This document shows, in pieces, positions 54,921 to 63,123 of a stretch of 64,000 nt of DNA (its first letter is position 1; the number at the start of each line of letters is the position of its first letter). This DNA is from Segatella copri (lineage in GTDB: Bacteria > Bacteroidota > Bacteroidia > Bacteroidales > Bacteroidaceae), in the NCBI RefSeq assembly GCF_019249795.2, contig NZ_CP156891.1, forward strand, positions 720,001 through 784,000, given 5' to 3'. The notes below the pieces were generated by a model that was not told the DNA's origin, made no database searches, and worked only from the letters and a program-made list of their open reading frames with translations. Position numbers and translations under genes: made by a program.

Positions 54921-54953
54921 AATAGCGGGTCTGTGAAGATCCGCTATTTTTTG
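54921..54953 (+). terminator. gdhA terminator
   Basis: AATAGCGG pairs with CCGCTATT around a GTCTGTGAAGAT loop and is followed by a T6 run. Confidence 0.9.
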
Positions 54954-54956
54954 TGT

Positions 54957-55067
54957 CTACTCCTTCCCCCACTCCTTCTTTACATCAAAGCAGGGACAGG
55001 CTTTGTTGGCAAATTCATTATGCCCATGAATCGTGGCTAATGGATATATCACAAAGTTGGGCAGGCT
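54957..55067 (-). pseudogene. C-terminal remnant of N-acetylmuramoyl-L-alanine amidase
   Basis: On the minus strand, 36 codons ending at a TAG (54957-54959) read LPNFVIYPLATIHGHNEF and then ANKACPCFDVKKEWGKE. This is the C-terminal sequence of the small Bacteroidota amidase usually found beside HU-like/smalltalk genes, from memory. The rest of the gene is gone: upstream is a piece of a palindromic repeat (about 55070-55100). It is too short for ORF cut-offs and is not functional. Confidence 0.7.
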
Positions 55068-55442
55068 GGAAAGCTTTTGCCTTTACAGGCTTATAATGCC
55101 TAAAAAGGGTGTTCAGTATTCAGTATTCAGTTTTTTTCGCTGTTGTTACCATCCTCTACATAGAAGGTATATTATATATATAATAATATATAATATAAAA
55201 TAATTACTTACAATTTGTAACCACAAAATGGGTAACTATCGCGAAAAAAACTGAATACTGAATACTGAACACGTTTCCCCGTAATCGGGTATTACTTTGT
55301 AACATGCTGATTTATATCATAATACATAGTTTTCTATGCCGCTAAAACATAGAGATGCGCCCCATAAAACATAGAATTTATTCTTCATAACTAACTTTCA
55401 AATCGTAAGTTGCTGAAAATCGCTCCTTATCACATGCTTAAA
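55068..55442. repeat. 32-bp inverted repeat pair with 100-bp loop
   Basis: The arm at 55109-55140 (CAGTATT heptads) is exactly the reverse complement of 55241-55272 (AATACTG heptads). The loop is AT-rich with TATATA runs. To its left is a fragment of the CGCCCTGTAAGGGC-type palindrome. To its right are ~170 bp with repeated CATAGA motifs (about 55320-55380). No gene is evident. Confidence 0.85.
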
Positions 55443-55474
55443 TTTGGCGGTTACCGAAAATCTTCGTACCTTTG
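55443..55474 (+). promoter_or_regulatory. Promoter of the truncated HU-like gene
   Basis: TTTG (55443-55446) and TACCTTTG (55467-55474) are 20 nt apart, a strong consensus match. It gives a 165-nt leader. Confidence 0.75.
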
Positions 55475-55481
55475 CACCGGC

Positions 55482-55647
55482 AATCGAAAGAACAGCCTTT
55501 TGTGCCTTGCTCGGGTCTTCTATTAAGACCAACACGGGCCATAAATGATGGCAGGCGCCGGTCATCAATGAAGACCCCGAAAACGGCAGGAACGGGGCGT
55601 TCTGGGGAGTTGCAAAACAAAGGACTCTAAACATACTATAAACGACT
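55482..55647 (+). ncRNA. Candidate structured 5' leader of the HU-like gene
   Basis: A 165-nt leader is long for this genome. It holds a perfect GGTCTT/AAGACC hairpin (55514-55530) and GC-rich blocks near 55553-55610 that can pair (CCCCG with CGGGG). It may be a regulatory leader, such as a ribosomal or autoregulatory site. No match to a named RNA family was recognised. Confidence 0.35.
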
Positions 55648-55867
55648 ATGATTAATTACAGCATCGTAATGCGTAGCGTGAACGCAAATCTTCTGGAAAT
55701 CAACCAGGCGAAGAAGGAGGGCAAGAATCCTGACCCAAAGGACCTGGAACTCGTGAAGACTGAGAAGCAGAATGCTTTCGCCATCTCACAGTACACTGAC
55801 ATCATGCCCATCGAGAAGTTTGCCAAGCACATCACCTCACATGGTAGTGTTTATTCGAGAGCCGACA
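55648..55867 (+). pseudogene. Truncated HU-family DNA-binding protein gene
   Basis: The frame starts MINYSIVMRSVNANLLEINQ and continues through ISQYTDIMPIEKFAKHIT to HGSVYSRAD (residue 73), the N-terminal part of a Bacteroidota HU-like protein. After that the similarity stops abruptly. The frame runs on to 56004 through unrelated sequence that is antisense to the DUF1232 gene. Roughly the second half of the protein is missing. Promoter and leader are intact, so a short product may still be made. Confidence 0.75.
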
Positions 55868-55913
55868 AGTTCACCGCTCTTCCGGTCATGGTCATTTCCG
55901 GTCATTATCATTT

Positions 55914-56321
55914 TCAGACTGGAGTATCGGTGGCTGAATCCTTCAAGAGGTCATCGGCTGATGGAATCTCATCTTCATCAAACCACTTCTTCAACTTGTC
56001 CTGAGCCTTTGCTTTTACATCTTCTGAAACCTCACCCCAAACTTTCTTGAGCACAAACAGCAATACAGCCAGGTCATCACCCAAACCGGCAATAGGTATG
56101 GCGTCTGGAATCACATCGAGCGGACTGATGAGATAACCCAAGGCACCTACGATCAGAGCCTTGTCCTTCAGCGAAACCTTGTCACTCTCTAACGTATAAT
56201 AGAGAATGAGCGCTGTATAAACCATCTTGGCACCGGCACGTTTGGCAACATGCGAAATCTTCTCGACAAATGCACGCTGGGTGAACTTGTCCTTATAGTC
56301 CATAAAGTCTGGTAATGTCAT
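55914..56321 (-). CDS. YkvA/DUF1232-family membrane protein
   Basis: This 135-aa protein contains the DUF1232 core GALGYLISPLDVIPDAIPIAGLGDD (split here: LGYLISPLDVIPD at about 82-94), with one or two hydrophobic segments and a charged C-terminal tail. The family is widespread with no established function. It converges with the truncated HU-like gene, whose read-through frame overlaps its 3' end. Confidence 0.88.
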   Translation of the reverse strand: MTLPDFMDYKDKFTQRAFVEKISHVAKRAGAKMVYTALILYYTLESDKVSLKDKALIVGALGYLISPLDVIPDAIPIAGLGDDLAVLLFVLKKVWGEVSEDVKAKAQDKLKKWFDEDEIPSADDLLKDSATDTPV

Positions 56322-56360
56322 ACTACTTATAGTTTATAGTTTATTATTTACAGTTTACAG
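56322..56360. repeat. Heptad micro-repeat spacer (AGTTTAT/ACAGTTT units)
   Basis: The tract TTATAGTTTATAGTTTATTA with ACAGTTTACAGTT fills the gap between two minus-strand genes. It is the same type as 50279-50341. Confidence 0.6.
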
Positions 56361-56798
56361 TTACGACCGCTTCTCGTAGAAGAGGACTGCCTTGATGAAG
56401 GTCTCCATCTTAGGCTCCTTATGATGGTTCACGCGATAGGCGATGATCATCTGGAGAAGTGCCTTGACAAAACACGCCAGCAGCAGACCGATGATGACGG
56501 CTATGACCGTAGCGAGCATCTTGCCGTTGTCGTAGACGGGTGACTTATCCGGGAAACAGGACAGCACCAGTACGGGGAGGACGGTGATGAAACCGCCGAT
56601 AGTGAGCTGGCTGCGCTTGGAACCACCCATGTCGAGTATCGCCTGCTTATCGAAAAGATAATCATCCAGCTCCATGCGGGTAATGCCATAGTTCTCAAAC
56701 TTTGGGAAATCGGGCTCATTGCCATATTTCGCTATCTTGCCCGTTACCTTATGTTCGAAATCATCTAATATCTGCTTTTCCGGTTCTCTGAGTTTCAT
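56361..56798 (-). CDS. Hypothetical two-helix membrane protein
   Basis: This 145-aa protein has an N-terminal soluble part of ~65 residues (DDFEHKVTGKIAKYGNEPDF). Two membrane helices follow, at about 67-84 (LTIGGFITVLPVLVLSCF) and 95-120 (TVIAVIIGLLLACFVKALLQ), then a basic tail. I do not recognise a family. It lies upstream of DUF1232 on the same strand, and the two may be co-transcribed. Confidence 0.75.
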   Translation of the reverse strand: MKLREPEKQILDDFEHKVTGKIAKYGNEPDFPKFENYGITRMELDDYLFDKQAILDMGGSKRSQLTIGGFITVLPVLVLSCFPDKSPVYDNGKMLATVIAVIIGLLLACFVKALLQMIIAYRVNHHKEPKMETFIKAVLFYEKRS

Positions 56799-56884
56799 AA
56801 TCTTGCTAGTTTTTAAAATCGTTTAAAATGAATGCATCTTATACCTTAATTATATATAAAGGCTGCGATGCTGAAAAAGAAAAG

Positions 56885-57290
56885 AAAAGCAGTGCCCCTG
56901 TAAGCCGAGTTCTGTGTTCCTATTGAAAATAAGAACGTCTGTCATTTATCTAGTCCCAAAGTCACCCTTGGGCTCAAGCACTCTACCCTCCACAGCAGCC
57001 CGAAGGCAATCGGACGAGCCGCCCTCAATCTGCGGTATACATGAGCTTACAGCTCCCAGATGGCACAGCCTGACGATCACCCGCCAGCTGGTGGTCTCTT
57101 ACACCACCTTCTCACCCTTACTCTCACCACCCCAGACTGGACAAACGGGATAAGTGAAAGCGGTTATTTTCTTCTACCGACACCTACTGTCACCAATAGC
57201 TTCTAGTTTCGGAAGTGGGATGCCCTATGCTGCCCGGACTTTCCTCTCGCACCTGAAAGATGCCAGCGACAGACCGGAGCACTGCTTTCG
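56885..57290 (-). ncRNA. rnpB: RNase P RNA (class A)
   Basis: On the minus strand the RNA begins near 57290 and ends near 56885. The terminal P1 helix pairs AAAGCAGTGC with GCACTGCTTT. The conserved GAGGAAAGTCCGGGC lies near the 5' end and ACAGAACTCGGCTTACA near the 3' end, with the AGAGTGC/GAGGGTAGA-type core between. This is the catalytic RNA that trims tRNA 5' ends. A TACTTTTG box at 57296-57303 sits directly upstream. ORFs inside are spurious. Confidence 0.96.
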
Positions 57291-57295
57291 ACATG

Positions 57296-57303
57296 CAAAA
57301 GTA
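57296..57303 (-). promoter_or_regulatory. -7 box of the rnpB promoter
   Basis: TACTTTTG on the minus strand ends 6 nt before the deduced RNA 5' end, matching the expected spacing. A -33 element is not clear. Confidence 0.65.
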
Positions 57304-57712
57304 CAAAAAACTTTTGATACTATCGCACGATTCCTCACTTTTTTATGCATCATTAGTTATTCGCAAGGCTATTTTCACTCTTCCCCCCGGTTAAACCGAG
57401 TTTTTGAGCCTCTATCTTTTAACAGATATTCAATAATTAACAAAAGATAGTTTCATATACAAAACTATCTTTTTCATGTTCACATTCAAATATTTGTGAA
57501 TTTAGGGCATTTCTTGTTTAATAGCCGTTAAAGTGTTAATTTAAAATGTTAAAACGGAATAAATTTATGCAGAGAATGAAGCGTATCTCAAAAAATGACC
57601 CTATATTTGCAACCGGAAAACAGAGCGGTGCATGGCAAGCTGACTTTTGGCATGATATTAGCTGCTGCAGTTCCAAGGAAAAGAAAAGTAAACAATAAAA
57701 AAAATAAGAGAC
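57304..57712. other. Upstream region of the HtrA-type protease gene
   Basis: This 409-bp gap has no convincing gene. It contains a TATATTTG -7 box at 57602-57609 without a clear -33 partner. At 57647-57663 a stretch (TTGGCATGATATTAGCT) resembles a sigma-54 -24/-12 element, with GG and GC exactly 10 nt apart. A 50-codon frame (57546-57698) spans both and is doubted. Confidence 0.5.
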
Positions 57713-59182
57713 ATGAAAAAATTAAGTAATTATGTTGTGGCTGTGCTCTGCGTTGGTTCGCTCGCATTTTCAGCCGGTGCTTTCATGAAAGTAAATGCTA
57801 CACCTGCAGCTACCGCTGCGCCAGCAGGTCAGCCCGTAGACTTAACCTATGCTGCCGAGAAGGCGCTGCCTGCTGTAGTACATATTAAATACGTACAGAA
57901 CTCGAAGGTGAAGACGGTAGATGTGCAGGACGACCCATTCGGAGGTTTCTTCGACCCGTTCGGCTTCTTCGGCAACCCGGGACAGGGCAACGGAGGAACA
58001 CGCAAGCAGAAAGTGCAGACTCCAAAGAGAGAGGCTACCGGTTCGGGCGTCATCATCAGTCAGGACGGCTACATCGTTACCAACAACCACGTGGTAGAAG
58101 GTGCTGACGAGCTGACCGTAACGCTGAACGACAACCGTGAATTCTCGGCTCGCATCATCGGAACCGACAAGACTACCGACCTCGCCCTCATCAAGGTAGA
58201 CGGCAAGAACCTGCCTACCCTGCCTATCGCCGACAGCGACAAGGTGAAGGTGGGTGAATGGGTCATCGCCGTGGGCAACCCATTCGGACTGAACAATACG
58301 GTTACAGCCGGCATTATCTCTGCCAAGGCACGTTCGCTCGGTGCCAACGGTGTAGAGAGTTTCATCCAGACCGATGCTGCCATCAATGCAGGTAACTCGG
58401 GCGGTGCACTCGTCAACACCCAGGGCGAACTGGTAGGCATCAACGCCATGCTCTATTCACAGACCGGTTCTTACTCCGGCTACGGTTTCGCCATCCCTAC
58501 CTCTATCATGAACAAGGTGGTAGACGACCTGAAGAAATACGGCAGCGTACAGCGCGTGATGCTGAGCATACAGGGAAGCGATGTGCTGAACTATATCAAC
58601 GCCCAGAAGGAGAACGGCAAGGAAGTGAACCTGGGAACCAACGAGGGTGTTTACATTGCCAAGGTTGATGAAGACGGCAACGGTGCTGAGGCAGGACTGA
58701 AGGAAGGTGACGTGATTACCAAGGTTGACGGCAAGAAGGTGACCAAGATGGCTGAGCTGCAGGAAATCCTGAACGGCAAGCGCCCTGGCAACAAGATGAG
58801 CATCACCTACCTGCGCAACAAGAAGGCAAGCACCAAGACCATCACGCTGAAGAATGCCCAGGGTAATACTTCGGTTATCAAGAGTGCCGACCTCGACGTG
58901 CTCGGTGGCAGCTTCCGCCCTATTACAGAGAGCCAGAAGAACCAGCTCAACATCAAGTATGGTGTAGAGGTGATGAAGGTGAACAGCGGCGCCCTGAAGG
59001 ATGGTGGCATTTCACGCGGTTTCATCATCCAGCGCATCAACGACAACAACATCAATACGATTGATGACCTGCAGAAGGCTGTAAAGAGTGCTTCTACCAG
59101 CAAGGACCCAGTGCTCTACATTCAGGGTATATGGCCAACAGGCAAGAAGGCTTACTTCGCTGTTCCGCTGCAGAAAGACTAA
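57713..59182 (+). CDS. degP: HtrA/DegP-type periplasmic serine protease
   Basis: This 489-aa envelope protease/chaperone clears misfolded exported proteins. A signal peptide covers residues 1-24. The trypsin-like domain shows the catalytic triad His126 (TNNHVVEG), Asp156 (TDLALIKVD) and Ser229 (GNSGGALV). Two PDZ domains follow at about 280-370 and 390-485. A Gly/Phe-rich loop near 74-97 (DPFGGFFDPFGFFGNPG) matches the LA loop position. The length is typical. Its promoter region may be alternative-sigma dependent. Confidence 0.95.
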   Translation: MKKLSNYVVAVLCVGSLAFSAGAFMKVNATPAATAAPAGQPVDLTYAAEKALPAVVHIKYVQNSKVKTVDVQDDPFGGFFDPFGFFGNPGQGNGGTRKQKVQTPKREATGSGVIISQDGYIVTNNHVVEGADELTVTLNDNREFSARIIGTDKTTDLALIKVDGKNLPTLPIADSDKVKVGEWVIAVGNPFGLNNTVTAGIISAKARSLGANGVESFIQTDAAINAGNSGGALVNTQGELVGINAMLYSQTGSYSGYGFAIPTSIMNKVVDDLKKYGSVQRVMLSIQGSDVLNYINAQKENGKEVNLGTNEGVYIAKVDEDGNGAEAGLKEGDVITKVDGKKVTKMAELQEILNGKRPGNKMSITYLRNKKASTKTITLKNAQGNTSVIKSADLDVLGGSFRPITESQKNQLNIKYGVEVMKVNSGALKDGGISRGFIIQRINDNNINTIDDLQKAVKSASTSKDPVLYIQGIWPTGKKAYFAVPLQKD

Positions 59183-59272
59183 GGGTAAGAGTTTTAAGAG
59201 AAACGTCTCATGATTGAGTAGTGAAAAAGGCATTTTTACTGCCAAAAACTCAAGAAACAGACAAAAAACAAT

Positions 59273-59312
59273 AAAATAGTAGGTATTTCTGAAAAATATC
59301 TACTATTTTTTT
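59273..59312 (+). terminator. Terminator after degP, abutting the sigma-factor promoter
   Basis: AAATAGTAGGTATTT pairs with AAATATCTACTATTT, followed by T8. Its T-run touches the -33 element of the next promoter. Confidence 0.88.
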
Positions 59313-59341
59313 TGGTATTTAAACAAAAAAGTGTATTTTTG
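59311..59341 (+). promoter_or_regulatory. rpoD promoter
   Basis: TTTG (59311-59314) and TATTTTTG (59334-59341) are 19 nt apart, with a leader of about 20 nt to ATG 59367. Confidence 0.75.
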
Positions 59342-59366
59342 CAACTACTTAAAATTTGATGCCAGC

Positions 59367-60230
59367 ATGAGACAATTAAAAATTACTCAATCAATTACGA
59401 ATCGCGCAAGCGCATCGTTAGAAAAATATCTTCAAGATATTGCTCATGAGGAGCTGCTCTCTACAGATGAAGAGGTGGAGCTCGCTCAGCGTATAAGAAA
59501 AGGTGACCGTAGGGCATTGGAGAGATTAACAAAAGCCAATCTCCGTTTCGTGGTGTCTGTTGCCAAACAATACCAGAACCACGGGATCAGTTTGCCTGAT
59601 CTTATCAACGAAGGAAATGTGGGGCTTATCAAAGCCGCACAGAAGTTTGATGAAACCCGAGGCTTTAAGTTCATCTCTTACGCCGTATGGTGGATTCGCC
59701 AGAGCATTCTGCAGGCCATAGCCGAGCAGAGCAGACTTGTGCGCCTTCCGCAAAACCAGGTGGGAAGCGTTAACAAGATTAACAGAGAGATGAGTAAGTT
59801 CGAACAGGAATTTGAACGCAAACCGAGTGTAGATGAAATGGCTGACCGCGTAGACTTGCCGGAAGACAAGATAGAGAACGCCATGAAGGCTACATCGACA
59901 AGTCGCCACCTGAGCGTGGATGCTCCTTTTTCTGATGATGAAGATGGCAGCATGCTCGACCTGATGGCCAATTCGGATGATCCGACCGACAATGAACTGC
60001 TGACAGAGTCGCTGAGAGCTGAAATAGAAAGACTGCTCAAGACGCTGCCGGACAAAGACCAGAAAATCATTGCTGCCTTCTATGGCATAGGAACACCTGA
60101 ACTGACGCTTGAAGAAATCGGAACCAAGTATCATCTCACCAGGGAAAGAGTACGCCAGATCAAGGAAAAAACGATAAGGCGACTCCGGAACAGTACGACA
60201 GATAAACTGCTGAAGTCCTATCTGGGATAA
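59367..60230 (+). CDS. rpoD: Primary RNA polymerase sigma factor (SigABfr-type)
   Basis: This 287-aa sigma-70 protein is the housekeeping type of Bacteroidota, which lacks the long N-terminal region 1.1. Region 1.2 (ASASLEKYLQDIAHEELLST) is followed by regions 2.1-2.4 (LRFVVSVAKQYQNHGISLPD, then GFKFISYAVWWIRQSI), region 3 and region 4.2 (LTLEEIGTKYHLTRERVRQI). It should read the TTTG/TAnnTTTG promoters noted across this window. ATG 59367 gives the family N-terminus MRQLKITQSITNRASA; the upstream ORF start overlaps the promoter. Confidence 0.96.
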   Translation: MRQLKITQSITNRASASLEKYLQDIAHEELLSTDEEVELAQRIRKGDRRALERLTKANLRFVVSVAKQYQNHGISLPDLINEGNVGLIKAAQKFDETRGFKFISYAVWWIRQSILQAIAEQSRLVRLPQNQVGSVNKINREMSKFEQEFERKPSVDEMADRVDLPEDKIENAMKATSTSRHLSVDAPFSDDEDGSMLDLMANSDDPTDNELLTESLRAEIERLLKTLPDKDQKIIAAFYGIGTPELTLEEIGTKYHLTRERVRQIKEKTIRRLRNSTTDKLLKSYLG

Positions 60231-60290
60231 GGAAAGATCCTGCAGACTGATGGGGCAGACAGCACAAAACAAAATAAGACAGAAAAAGAA

Positions 60291-60824
60291 ATGAAAATTA
60301 CAAAAATTGCATTAGCATCTATTGCATTAGCATGTTTCAGCTCGCTCTCTGCATCAGCCAAGAACGAAGTTAAGACTGCATACATCTTTGGATTTGCCTC
60401 GTCGTTTAATGACTCTACAGTCTATTTCACAGACGTTCAGAAGGTTGATTCTGCCTATTTCACCCGCAAGAACAAGTTTCTGGTAAGCCGCGAGAACTAT
60501 TCATACCAGTTGCGCGACTATCTGGAGCAGAAAGGTGCCGGCAACCGCACGTGTATCGTGATGTTTGACTTCAACCAGAAGAAGGCTGAAAAGAAATGGA
60601 ACAAACTCTATGCAAGATACGTTCAGAAGCCAAAGGCTAAGAAGGCAAAGAACGGACAGCAGATGAACGATGCGCCTAGCCCTTATCAGGTGAAGACCAT
60701 CAACTCTACTGATTTTCATTTTTCATCTGTTCAGCCAAACGATGAAGAGGTTGAAGAGGTAAAAGTGAAGAAGGCTAAGAAAGCCAAGAAAGAAGAGCGC
60801 AGAAAAGGCGCTAAAACTGAATAA
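60291..60824 (+). CDS. Hypothetical secreted protein with Lys-rich tail
   Basis: This 177-aa protein has a signal peptide (residues 1-23, ending ASA). A ~100-residue domain follows (AYIFGFASSFNDSTVYFTDV, then NRTCIVMFDFNQKKAEKKW). The last ~25 residues are almost all Lys, Glu, Arg and Ala. Similar small proteins occur in Prevotella; function is unknown. It follows the sigma factor gene after 60 nt and precedes a strong terminator, so co-transcription with rpoD is possible. Confidence 0.8.
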   Translation: MKITKIALASIALACFSSLSASAKNEVKTAYIFGFASSFNDSTVYFTDVQKVDSAYFTRKNKFLVSRENYSYQLRDYLEQKGAGNRTCIVMFDFNQKKAEKKWNKLYARYVQKPKAKKAKNGQQMNDAPSPYQVKTINSTDFHFSSVQPNDEEVEEVKVKKAKKAKKEERRKGAKTE

Positions 60825-60873
60825 GAAATCAAACTATCCTTACTCTGCAAAGTAATAAGGAGAACATTAAATG

Positions 60874-60916
60874 AAGAAGCCATTCCCTTTCAGCCGGGAA
60901 TGGCTTCACTTTTTTA
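60874..60916. terminator. Bidirectional terminator
   Basis: GAAGCCATTCCC pairs with GGGAATGGCTTC around TTTCAGCC, followed by ACTTTTTTAT. It separates the Lys-rich protein gene from the convergent DPP-IV gene. Confidence 0.88.
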
Positions 60917-60930
60917 TATCATATCATTTT

Positions 60931-63120
60931 CTACTTCAGGTTCTGCTTGAACCAGTTAGCTATCTGGCGAAGCAGATGGTTACGGGTATTGCCACCCGAA
61001 ATGCCGTGATTACGGTTCGTGTACCACAGGGTCTTGAAGTCCTTGTCTGCCTGAACCAACGCCTCAGCATATTCGAAGGTATTCTGCGGATGCACATTGT
61101 CATCTGCCAATCCGTGACAGATAAGCAACGCACCATGCTGCTGCTTTACCCGCTCGATAGGGTTCACCTTGTAACCCTCTTCGTTCTCCTTAGGAGTGCG
61201 CATGTAGCGCTCAGTATAAACCGAATCATAGAAGCGGTAGCAGGTAGGAGGAGCCACAGCCACACCTGCCTTGAACACAGGACGGCCCTCGCTCATACTC
61301 ATCAGCGTATTGAAACCACCATAGCTCCAGCCCCAAATGCCGATATTATCCTTGTCTACATAAGGCAGAGAACCCATGTAGAGAGCTGTCTCAACCTGGT
61401 CTTTCGACTCTAAATCGCCCAGACGGAGATAAGTAGACTTCTCAAACTCAGCTCCTCTACCGCCTGTTCCACGACCATCTACGCAGGCAATGATGAATCC
61501 TTCCTGTGCAAGATAATAATCGAAAGCACCGCCATTGCCCATACTGCCCGTGCTCCATGAATCGAGCACCTGCTGGTTGCCCGGACCGGAATACTGGAAG
61601 AGGATGACAGGATACTTCTTGCTGGCGTCGAAATCTACAGGCTTCACCATCCAGCCGTCCAGTTTCACACCTTCGGAAGTGGTGAAAGAGAAAGTCTCGC
61701 GCTTGCCCCAATTATACTTCCGTGTCTTTTCGAGCAGCTGTTTGTTGTCTTCCAATGTCTTGATGAGCTTGCCCTTGTTGCTGCGTACGGTGAAGACATA
61801 AGGATGGCTGTAGCTGCTCCAGGTGTTGACGAAATAGCGGTAATCGCCCGAGAAGTTAGCCGAGTTGGAACCAGCCGCATCGGTAAGCCGCTCCACCTTT
61901 CCGTTCTTATGAGCCACGTAAACCTGGCGGTCGTGCGCATTGAGCTTAGCAGCCTGGAAATAAACATCGCCCGTCTTCTCATCCATTCCGTAGATAGAGG
62001 TAACATCATAGTTGCCCTTCTCTACCTGGCGCAGGAGCTTGCCGTTCATATCATAGAGATAGAGATGCATGAAGCCGTCGCGGTCGCTAGGAAGCAGGAT
62101 GTTCTTCTTGCCCACGATGCTGTTTTCAATCACCTCTTCCTTTACAAACTTAGGCACACTCTCCTTGATGAGCATCCTGCTCTTGCCGGTGAAAGGATTG
62201 ACTGCATAGAGGCGCATGTCGTCCTGATGGCGGTTCATCGTATAGACAATCAGACTGTTGGCGTCTGGCGATGTCTTGATGCGTGGATAATAGCCGTCGG
62301 AATCTACAGGCACATCGAGCGCCACGGTCTTGCCGTTCTTCATATCATAGCTCCAGAGGCTCACCTTAGAGTTGTCCTGTCCTGCCTTAGGATATTTATA
62401 GGAATACTCTCCCGGATAGTCGTGATACTCGCTATGGGTAGGATGAGAACCTTCAAACATCTGCAGAGAATAAGTCTTTACGTGCGATTCGTCGAAGCGT
62501 ATCCATCCGATGGCAGTTCCATCCGCATTCCATGCAAAGGCGCGGTTGAAGCTGAATTCCTCTTCGTAAACCCAATCAGGAATACCATTGATTACCTCGT
62601 TGAACTTACCGTCGCGGGTAATTTGGGTTTCCTTATCTCCATCGGTAACAAAGAGATTGTTATCCTTTACGAAGGCGATGTGGCGTGAATCAGGCGACCA
62701 GGTAGCCACCTGCTGGTTAACACCCTGGGAAAGCTTCTTCAAACTCTTCTTAGCAATATCATATACGAAATACTCAGCCTTGAACGAGCGGCGGTAGATA
62801 GCCTCGCGATGGGTCATGATAAGCAATTTCTTGCCATCAGGACTGATTACATAACCCTCAATCTGTTCGAAGGGAGCCTTGACTGCGCTCACATCGAAGA
62901 GGATGCTCATCTGCTTGCCCGTCTTGAACGAATAACTGATAACCTGCTTGCCATCATTGCTGATAGAAGCGTACAAATCGGTGCCATCAATAGGGTTAAT
63001 ACCGGTAACATAAGAGGCAGCAAACTCGCCGGAGGTAATGGCCTTCAGGTCGAGTTTATCTGCAGCTTGCATTGCTGAAACCATCATGACAGTTGCAATA
63101 AAAACTGGAAATCTTTTCAT
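60931..63120 (-). CDS. Dipeptidyl peptidase IV-type S9 family peptidase
   Basis: This 729-aa exported serine peptidase has a signal peptide (residues 1-19, ending MQA). An eight-bladed beta-propeller (DPP-IV N-terminal region, about 90-450) is followed by an alpha/beta-hydrolase domain with nucleophile Ser599 in GWSYGG, Asp673 in GLADDNVHP and His705 in NRNHGIS. Residues WVYEEEF near 190 form the double-Glu motif that binds the substrate amino terminus. It releases X-Pro or X-Ala dipeptides, a nutrient role in asaccharolytic and gut Bacteroidota. It lies 3 nt after the GldB-like gene. Confidence 0.94.
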   Translation of the reverse strand: MKRFPVFIATVMMVSAMQAADKLDLKAITSGEFAASYVTGINPIDGTDLYASISNDGKQVISYSFKTGKQMSILFDVSAVKAPFEQIEGYVISPDGKKLLIMTHREAIYRRSFKAEYFVYDIAKKSLKKLSQGVNQQVATWSPDSRHIAFVKDNNLFVTDGDKETQITRDGKFNEVINGIPDWVYEEEFSFNRAFAWNADGTAIGWIRFDESHVKTYSLQMFEGSHPTHSEYHDYPGEYSYKYPKAGQDNSKVSLWSYDMKNGKTVALDVPVDSDGYYPRIKTSPDANSLIVYTMNRHQDDMRLYAVNPFTGKSRMLIKESVPKFVKEEVIENSIVGKKNILLPSDRDGFMHLYLYDMNGKLLRQVEKGNYDVTSIYGMDEKTGDVYFQAAKLNAHDRQVYVAHKNGKVERLTDAAGSNSANFSGDYRYFVNTWSSYSHPYVFTVRSNKGKLIKTLEDNKQLLEKTRKYNWGKRETFSFTTSEGVKLDGWMVKPVDFDASKKYPVILFQYSGPGNQQVLDSWSTGSMGNGGAFDYYLAQEGFIIACVDGRGTGGRGAEFEKSTYLRLGDLESKDQVETALYMGSLPYVDKDNIGIWGWSYGGFNTLMSMSEGRPVFKAGVAVAPPTCYRFYDSVYTERYMRTPKENEEGYKVNPIERVKQQHGALLICHGLADDNVHPQNTFEYAEALVQADKDFKTLWYTNRNHGISGGNTRNHLLRQIANWFKQNLK

Positions 63121-63123
63121 GTG

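Noticed and set aside
56914..57450. Two open frames on the plus strand
   Set aside because: They are antisense to RNase P RNA and show no coding character.
57546..57698. 50-codon frame with a Cys pair upstream of the protease gene
   Set aside because: It spans the candidate promoter elements, has no ribosome-binding site and no signal or family features; probably chance.
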